From: Thermoanaerobaculia bacterium
GTDB lineage: Bacteria > Acidobacteriota > Thermoanaerobaculia > Gp7-AA8
Direction: 5' to 3'
Length of the DNA stretch: 64,000 nucleotides
Assembly (NCBI GenBank): GCA_017883235.1
Contig: JADGNY010000002.1
Location: 62,001 to 126,000, forward strand
Shown here one piece after another: positions 59,701-64,000 of this stretch. The notes beneath the pieces are model-generated. The model saw nothing but the letters and a program-made list of their open reading frames with translations. It had not been told where the DNA came from and made no database searches. Both the position numbers and the translations under genes were made by a program. The first letter of the stretch is position 1. Each line of letters begins with the position of its first letter.

Positions 59701-59754
59701 CCGGATCATCGAATCCGCCGAGGCAAGCCGTGATCAATGTGGCATGCCACAAAA

Positions 59755-59922
59755 TCACGCGCCAAAGGTCTCTACGTGAAACTGAATCGCCGACCGGACG
59801 TCAGCCAGCGCCTGATCGTACGTGTCGCCTTCGCCGATGACGACACCCCGCATTCCGACGGGATAGGCGACGTAGCCGTCATCGTGTTTTTCTACGATGA
59901 TCTTGATCGAGCTCACGAGCAT
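59755..59922 (-). CDS. orphan HicB-like antitoxin
   Basis: This short 55-residue gene reads MLVSSIKIIVEKHDDGYVAY, PVGMRGVVIGEGDTYDQALA and DVRSAIQFHVETFGA. It is the compact HicB fold: a strand with an acidic pair, a GDTYDQAL helix start, and FHVETFG at the end, typical of HicB proteins that pair with HicA. No HicA gene follows; the downstream DNA is the repeat mosaic at 59314-59700, so the toxin was probably lost. Start codons ATG 59922 and GTG 59916 are both possible. It is divergent from the dehydratase gene. Confidence 0.7.
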   Translation of the reverse strand: MLVSSIKIIVEKHDDGYVAYPVGMRGVVIGEGDTYDQALADVRSAIQFHVETFGA

Positions 59923-59960
59923 CAGTATGCCACGGGCGGCGTCTCTTACAATGTCGCCAT

Positions 59961-60932
59961 ATGCCGACCGCCGCCCCTCCCGTCCGTCCCGTCACGCTCG
60001 ATGAAATCTACGCCGCGCGCGAGCGGATCCGCGGCATCATTACGCGCACGCCGCTCATCAAGCTACGGCATGACGCGGCGGCGCCGGATATCTGGCTCAA
60101 GCTCGACAACCTGCAGCCGATCAATGCCTTCAAGATCCGCGGCGCGGCGAACGCCGTGGCCATGCTCACGCCCGAGGAGCGGGCCAAAGGGGTCTGGACC
60201 ATCAGCGCAGGAAACGCCGGACAGGGAGTGGCGTTCGCGGCGCGTGCGTACGGCATCCCGTGCACAGTGGTCACGATCGAGACCGCCCCGGAGACGAAGA
60301 TCGAGCGTATGCGCAACCTCGGCGCGCGCATCGTGAAAGTGCCCTTCGATGCCGCGTGGCATGCCATGGAGGATCGGGCGTTCGAAGGAGTGGAGGGATC
60401 GTTCATCCATCCCTTCGATGACCACAACTTCATCGCCGGCAATGCTTCGCTCGGGCTGGAGATCCTCGAAGATCTGCCGGAGGTGAGGACCGTGATCGCC
60501 GCCATCGGCGGCGGCGGACTGGTCTCCGGCATCGGAAGCGCCATCCGTCAGCTCGCGCCGTCAGTGAGGATTCTCGGCGCGGAGCCGGAGACTGCCTCGC
60601 CGGGGGCGAAATCATTCGAAGCCGGGTCGCCGCAGAAGTTCGACGACTTCCAGCCGTCGTTCGTCGACGGCGCGGGTGGCAAGAGCGTCTTCCCGCGCAT
60701 GTGGGAGCGGATGCAGGGGATCGTGGACGGATCGATCGTGGTCACGCTCGATGAGACGAAGCGGGCCATGCGCCTCGTCGCCGAAAAAGTACGCGTCATC
60801 GCCGAGGGGGCAGGGGCGCTCTCCGTTGCGGCGGCGCTCAGCGGAAGAGCAGGCGAAGGACCGATCGTCGCCGTCATCTCCGGCGGGAACATCGATCTGA
60901 AGAAGTTCGCGGAGTTGATCGGGGCGGTGTGA
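59961..60932 (+). CDS. threonine/serine dehydratase family PLP enzyme
   Basis: This 323-residue enzyme matches catabolic threonine dehydratase/serine racemase proteins without a regulatory ACT domain. The PLP lysine lies in INAFKIRGAANA, the Gly loop in VIAAIGGGGLVSGIGSAIRQ, SAGNAGQGVAFAA binds the substrate carboxylate, and the C-terminal ISGGNIDLKKF is typical. It deaminates threonine or serine. TACAAT eight bases before the ATG and the lack of a Shine-Dalgarno sequence suggest a leaderless message. With thrABC and kbl it gives this window a full set of threonine-related genes. Confidence 0.88.
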   Translation: MPTAAPPVRPVTLDEIYAARERIRGIITRTPLIKLRHDAAAPDIWLKLDNLQPINAFKIRGAANAVAMLTPEERAKGVWTISAGNAGQGVAFAARAYGIPCTVVTIETAPETKIERMRNLGARIVKVPFDAAWHAMEDRAFEGVEGSFIHPFDDHNFIAGNASLGLEILEDLPEVRTVIAAIGGGGLVSGIGSAIRQLAPSVRILGAEPETASPGAKSFEAGSPQKFDDFQPSFVDGAGGKSVFPRMWERMQGIVDGSIVVTLDETKRAMRLVAEKVRVIAEGAGALSVAAALSGRAGEGPIVAVISGGNIDLKKFAELIGAV

Positions 60933-60933
60933 G

Positions 60934-61017
60934 ACGGTTGCGGGGTCTCGCGGTGTCCGGCGTCTTCAGTCGCCGATCAACTCAGAAACCCCGAGACCGC
61001 GAGACCGCGAGACCGCG
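60934..61017. repeat. GAGACCGC-type palindrome at a convergent junction
   Basis: GCGGGGTCTCGCGGT on the left faces CCCCGAGACCGCGAGACCGC on the right, between the dehydratase and the convergent iron-permease-like gene. It is related to 34364-34451. Confidence 0.65.
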
Positions 61018-61494
61018 CTACGGCGCCACCCTTGCCTTCCTCCGATCCTCCTTGAAGTTATGCCTCACCTCGGCTTCCTCAACGGAATGCGATTCGGTGA
61101 TTGTCTCGTCGCGTTTGGCCATCTCGGCCAGGCGCTGGAAATGAATGCGCAGGACCTTCAACTCCGCTTCCGACAGATCCTCGACTGAGATGAGACGGTT
61201 GCTGGCACCTTCCAGCGCGGCCACGATTTCGTCGAGCTTGAGCTGTACCGCCATCGAATCCTTGTTCTGGGCGCGTTGGATGAGGAAAACCATCAGGAAC
61301 GTGACGATGCTCGATCCAGTGTTGATGACCAATTGCCACGTGTCGGAATAGTGAAAGAGCGGGCCGGTGACACCCCAGACGACGATGATCAGAGCCGCCA
61401 GGACAAACGCGTATGTCGAACCTGACCACGCGGTCGCCGCCGTCGCGAAGCGCGACAGCATGTTGCCTTTTGCTTCCTGCCGCCGTTCGTTCAT
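61018..61494 (-). CDS. low-affinity iron permease family protein
   Basis: This 158-residue protein matches PF04120 (Iron_permease, FET4-like bacterial form). It has a short N-terminal basic segment, two membrane helices (STYAFVLAALIIVVWGVTGP; WQLVINTGSSIVTFLMVFLI), the conserved IQRAQNKDSMAVQLKLDEIV, and a soluble acidic C-terminus (LISVEDLSEAELKVLRIHFQ). Bacterial members are two-helix proteins without demonstrated transport. AGAGG is present upstream. Confidence 0.87.
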   Translation of the reverse strand: MNERRQEAKGNMLSRFATAATAWSGSTYAFVLAALIIVVWGVTGPLFHYSDTWQLVINTGSSIVTFLMVFLIQRAQNKDSMAVQLKLDEIVAALEGASNRLISVEDLSEAELKVLRIHFQRLAEMAKRDETITESHSVEEAEVRHNFKEDRRKARVAP

Positions 61495-61553
61495 GAAACC
61501 TCTTGGGCAGAACCTGTTTCACGGCGGGTGCCAGCACGTTTAGAATGTGCGGC

Positions 61554-62138
61554 ATGGTCCGTTCCATCGTCCGGCTGGCAGTTCTTCTGCTCCTGCTTTC
61601 CTCGCCCGCGTTCGCCGGCGATTTCAACATCTATCTGGCCAATGCGAAGAGTGAGACAAACCGCCACGGCCAATCGCGCTTCCGGATGATCAGCTTCGAA
61701 CTGATTGGCCGCCCGAAGCTTCCCAGACTTCTCGAGCGCTACCTGCCCAATGCCCGGGCGGGTGTCGACATCGACTATTCCGACGTGCGCCAGCCGCGGA
61801 GCTGGTTCGGTTACACCTACGGCGATCCCGACGACTCGGTGCGCGCGGAGTGGGCGCACTTCTTCATCCGGCAGTATTGGGGATCGTCATCGAACACCCT
61901 GCGGCCGTACGTCGACCTCGGCACCGGCCCGATGTGGTCGAACCGCCGCATCCCCGCGGCGACGTCGAAGCTCAATTTCAATTCGCAGCTCGGCCTCGGC
62001 GTCGCGCTCTTCCCGAACGCGAGGACGCCGCTGTATATCGGCTATCGCTTCTTTCACATCTCCAACGGTGGCCTGTTAGCCGGCCGCAACCCCGGCTTGA
62101 ACGTGAACGGATTCTTCATCGGGACCCGGGTGCGCTGA
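61554..62138 (+). CDS. PagL-like lipid A 3-O-deacylase family protein
   Basis: This 194-residue outer-membrane barrel protein starts at MVRSIVRLAVLLLLLSSPAF, a signal peptide. The C-terminal block YIGYRFFHISNGGLLAGRNP, then GLNVNGFFIG, matches the acyloxyacyl hydrolase/PagL family, with His and Ser of the active site in FFHISNGG. Strand-like segments (IDYSDVRQPRSWFGYTYG; LRPYVDLGTGPMW) fit an eight-stranded barrel. Removal of an acyl chain from lipid A is the known role of the family. A TAGAAT box seven bases before the ATG suggests a leaderless transcript. Confidence 0.8.
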   Translation: MVRSIVRLAVLLLLLSSPAFAGDFNIYLANAKSETNRHGQSRFRMISFELIGRPKLPRLLERYLPNARAGVDIDYSDVRQPRSWFGYTYGDPDDSVRAEWAHFFIRQYWGSSSNTLRPYVDLGTGPMWSNRRIPAATSKLNFNSQLGLGVALFPNARTPLYIGYRFFHISNGGLLAGRNPGLNVNGFFIGTRVR

Positions 62139-62156
62139 CTGCGGCTGTGCCGCAAC

Positions 62157-62283
62157 GGAGCGCTGGCGTCTCGCCGGCTGGCTCGGCGGCGTCTCGCCGC
62201 TGAGGGTTACTCGCGAATGTATGGAGTCTTGCCAGACCTGGGGCGAGACGCCCCCGGGCCAGCCGGCGAGACGCCAGCGCTCC
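62157..62283. repeat. 26-bp-arm inverted repeat at a convergent junction
   Basis: The 26 bases 62157-62182 are perfectly complementary to 62258-62283. Inside is a smaller GGCGGCGTCTCGCCGC palindrome. The arms share GGAGCGC-GGCGTCTCGCC with the terminal repeats of the element at 10921-11562. Confidence 0.85.
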
Positions 62284-62302
62284 GGGCACGGCGCCGCAGC
62301 AG

Positions 62303-62896
62303 CTACTTCACCGTCGCCAGCGGTGCCTGCATTGAAGGAGGCGTCGGGTAATCGAGACGGTCGATCATCTGGTTGATCGGCGTACGCATTACCGGGACCC
62401 GCTGACCGGCGACGGTGGCGAACGCGCCGGTGGGTGCGGCTTTGTCGATGTTGTCGGCGAGGCGCACCTTGACGCTGGCGGGATCGAGGAGCGCGACACC
62501 ATCCCGCTTCAACATCATGGCCGGGACGAAGACGTCGGCATTGCCGGGGATGTTGCCCAGGACCAGACGCGCCGCGGGGGCGCCGGGGGCCGAGAAGGTG
62601 ATCGTGACATTGCCGGGCGGCACGTCGAGAAGGAGGAATGCTCCCGTCTCCGCCACGCCGCCCGAGACATACGGCGCGTTCTCGATCCAGACATTCGTTC
62701 CGCGGAAGAGATTCTGCTTGCGGGCCGCTTCCGTTTCGATGGTGTGATAGGCGTTATTGGGGCCGGTATCGACGTCGACGATCCAGCCGCGGACGCTGAT
62801 CGGATCTCTTGCCACATGCGGGCCGGCAGGCTCTTTCCCGCCACCGCAGGCGGCCGCAAGCAGAGCCAGAATGAGGATGAATCGTTTTGCATTCAC
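62303..62896 (-). CDS. lipoprotein of unknown function
   Basis: This 197-residue protein has a lipoprotein signal (ILILALLAAACGGG, lipobox LAAAC with Cys 17). The mature part is a beta-rich domain reminiscent of carboxypeptidase-regulatory folds (VRGWIVDVDTGPNNAYHTIE; GAFLLLDVPPGNVTITFSAP). The last 50 residues (VAGQRVPVMRTPINQMIDRL) are unlike known families. A TATCCT box lies ten bases before the ATG. The 5' end overlaps the divergent patatin gene by ten bases if that gene starts at its first ATG. Confidence 0.75.
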   Translation of the reverse strand: MNAKRFILILALLAAACGGGKEPAGPHVARDPISVRGWIVDVDTGPNNAYHTIETEAARKQNLFRGTNVWIENAPYVSGGVAETGAFLLLDVPPGNVTITFSAPGAPAARLVLGNIPGNADVFVPAMMLKRDGVALLDPASVKVRLADNIDKAAPTGAFATVAGQRVPVMRTPINQMIDRLDYPTPPSMQAPLATVK

Positions 62897-63777
62897 CGCA
62901 AGAGGATAAGCTGAAGTCCTTGGATCGCCTCGCGCTGCTTCGAAACGCCGGAAAGGTTGGCTACGTCTTCTCGGGTGGCTCCTCGCGCTGTGCCTTTCAG
63001 ATCGGCGCCATCGAGGCGCTGGCCGAGCTCGGAGTGAAGCCGTCGCTGGCGATCGGCGTCTCCGCCGGCGCGTGGAACGCCGCCATCGTCGCCGCCCGCT
63101 CCGAGTCGCGGATCCGCTACTACTGGCGGTCGTTCATGCGCATGCCGCACATCGATCTGCGTAACCTGCTGGTCGACCATTCGCCATGGCGCTTCCGCCA
63201 CATGCACAAGCGCAACTTCGACCGTTTCATCGGGTCCGATCGTTTTCGCCAGCCGGACGCGCTTCCGCTCTTCGTCTCCGTCACCCGCTTTCGCGACGGC
63301 GCCAACGTCATCTTCAACGTGCGCGACGTCGACGATCCGCTCCAGCTTCTCCTGGCCACCAACTACCTGCCGCCGTTCTATACGCATCGGCCCCTCATCG
63401 ACGGGGTGGCCTACGGCGACGGCGGCATCTCCGACAATGCCCCGTACGAAAAAGCGCTGGCCGAGGGATGTGACGCGGTGGTCGTGGTGACGCAGAAGGG
63501 GGAATCGGAAGGTGGGATCTTCAAAAAGAAAGGCGACTATGAACACGTCGTCACCGATCCGCGTGTCGTCGTGATCCGTCCCCGTCATCGTCTGCCGTTC
63601 GGCTTCACCGAGCGCCGTTGGGAAGTGCTCGACGCGCTGACACGCATCGGCTATCTCCGAACACGCGAGGTGCTTCTCGGTGAAGATCACGCGGAGACTT
63701 ACGTTCGCGCCAAAGGAGAAGCGCCGAGCGCACGGGCCAGGCGAATCCTCCGTGCGATAATCCCCAAGTCCCTATGA
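62887..63777 (+). CDS. patatin-like phospholipase
   Basis: This 296-residue protein has the patatin catalytic dyad. The oxyanion strand is GYVFSGGSSRCAFQIGAIEA, the nucleophile Ser lies in LAIGVSAGAWNAAIV and the catalytic Asp in GVAYGDGGISDNAPYEKAL. The oxyanion loop reads SGGSSR where many members have GGGxRG. Family members hydrolyse acyl esters of phospholipids. The start is uncertain: ATG 62887 overlaps the divergent lipoprotein gene, and a TTG near 62919 is possible. The stop overlaps the next gene by four bases. Confidence 0.85.
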   Translation: MHSPQEDKLKSLDRLALLRNAGKVGYVFSGGSSRCAFQIGAIEALAELGVKPSLAIGVSAGAWNAAIVAARSESRIRYYWRSFMRMPHIDLRNLLVDHSPWRFRHMHKRNFDRFIGSDRFRQPDALPLFVSVTRFRDGANVIFNVRDVDDPLQLLLATNYLPPFYTHRPLIDGVAYGDGGISDNAPYEKALAEGCDAVVVVTQKGESEGGIFKKKGDYEHVVTDPRVVVIRPRHRLPFGFTERRWEVLDALTRIGYLRTREVLLGEDHAETYVRAKGEAPSARARRILRAIIPKSL

Positions 63778-64000
63778 CTGGTCCCACGCTTGGTTCTATG
63801 CCTCGTTCCCTCGGTCTCCTGGCGATCGCGCTCTCTTCCGCATTGCTCCTCCTGGCGCAGGCCCCGACCCCGGCCGCCCCTCCGCCGAACCCGGCCAATC
63901 AGGCCATTCTGCGCGCCGCGAACGGCGACCACGTCATCACCGTCGCGCACCAGAATGGCCAGACCTACTTTGCCGCCGACGAGGCGATGGCCGCCCTCGG
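63774..64000 (+). CDS. secreted protein, N-terminal part (3' end outside window)
   Basis: The frame starts at ATG 63774 inside the patatin stop (ATGA overlap); a second ATG at 63798 begins the signal peptide proper (MPRSLGLLAIALSSALLLLA). A Pro/Ala-rich linker (APTPAAPPPNPANQ) follows. The first domain, ANGDHVITVAHQNGQTYFAA then DEAMAALG, resembles the copper-amine-oxidase-N-like domain found before N-acetylmuramoyl-L-alanine amidases. The catalytic domain is not in the window, so the amidase idea is only a guess. Confidence 0.6.
   Translation, partial: MTGPTLGSMPRSLGLLAIALSSALLLLAQAPTPAAPPPNPANQAILRAANGDHVITVAHQNGQTYFAADEAMAAL

Overview
The window is a high-GC bacterial chromosome segment. 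Gene content and protein style point to Acidobacteriota, possibly the Thermoanaerobaculia side: very large secreted proteins built of carboxypeptidase-regulatory repeats, an M36 metalloprotease with a P-domain and C-terminal NGTYGQFIP-type repeats, a DUF11 surface protein, fused aspartate kinase/homoserine dehydrogenase, and many palindromic intergenic repeats. The taxonomic call is inference; there is no rRNA gene.

Layout. 1-2518: tail of an ATPase and three overlapping unknown genes. 2578-5380: vanadium-haloperoxidase-like enzyme followed by a DUF3179 membrane protein. The DUF3179 gene has an in-frame UGA exactly where the family has the first Cys of its CxxC, with a SECIS-like hairpin just downstream, so it is a probable selenoprotein. 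5317-11562: TPR and membrane proteins, gene remnants, two 21-bp tandem arrays and a 642-bp element with 39-bp terminal inverted repeats. 11597-15976: a nuclease-NACHT (STAND) defence gene between two direct copies of the 3' end of an aminotransferase gene. 15599-19258: operon for an ATP-grasp ligase, a flavin monooxygenase and an aminotransferase, preceded by a promoter, a Cys/Met-rich leader peptide and a terminator hairpin, i.e. an attenuator. 19279-25652: HicBA-type pair, DoxX protein, small secreted protein and thrABC; thrC carries an in-frame palindromic G-rich repeat.

25727-30836: tRNA-Ser, a KGG protein, then a tRNA-Arg-targeted island flanked by a 49-bp copy of the tRNA 3' half. A 125-bp repeat splits the island into two units carrying an AlbA_2/Schlafen-type protein, a zinc ribbon and a DUF4238 protein. 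30879-41221: DUF11 protein, Nudix hydrolase, NHEJ genes (Ku and a stand-alone LigD-type phosphoesterase), PAS/GAF histidine kinase, M36 protease. 41223-49549: VapBC pair and two giant tandem paralogous repeat proteins. 49628-55715: DUF2400-type protein, two helical proteins behind a consensus promoter, a repeat-rich region around a DUF3800 gene, a membrane protein and gene remnants. 55790-64000: Kbl, cysteine dioxygenase, PurA, an orphan HicB, threonine dehydratase, iron-permease-like protein, PagL-like protein, lipoprotein, patatin and the start of a secreted protein.

Common threads. Threonine metabolism is well represented (thrABC, kbl, dehydratase), as are sulfur amino-acid functions (cysteine dioxygenase and the Cys/Met-leader operon). 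Nearly every convergent gene junction holds a different palindromic repeat, probably a bidirectional terminator. Many genes lack a Shine-Dalgarno sequence and have a TANNNT box 6-10 nt before the ATG, which suggests leaderless transcripts.
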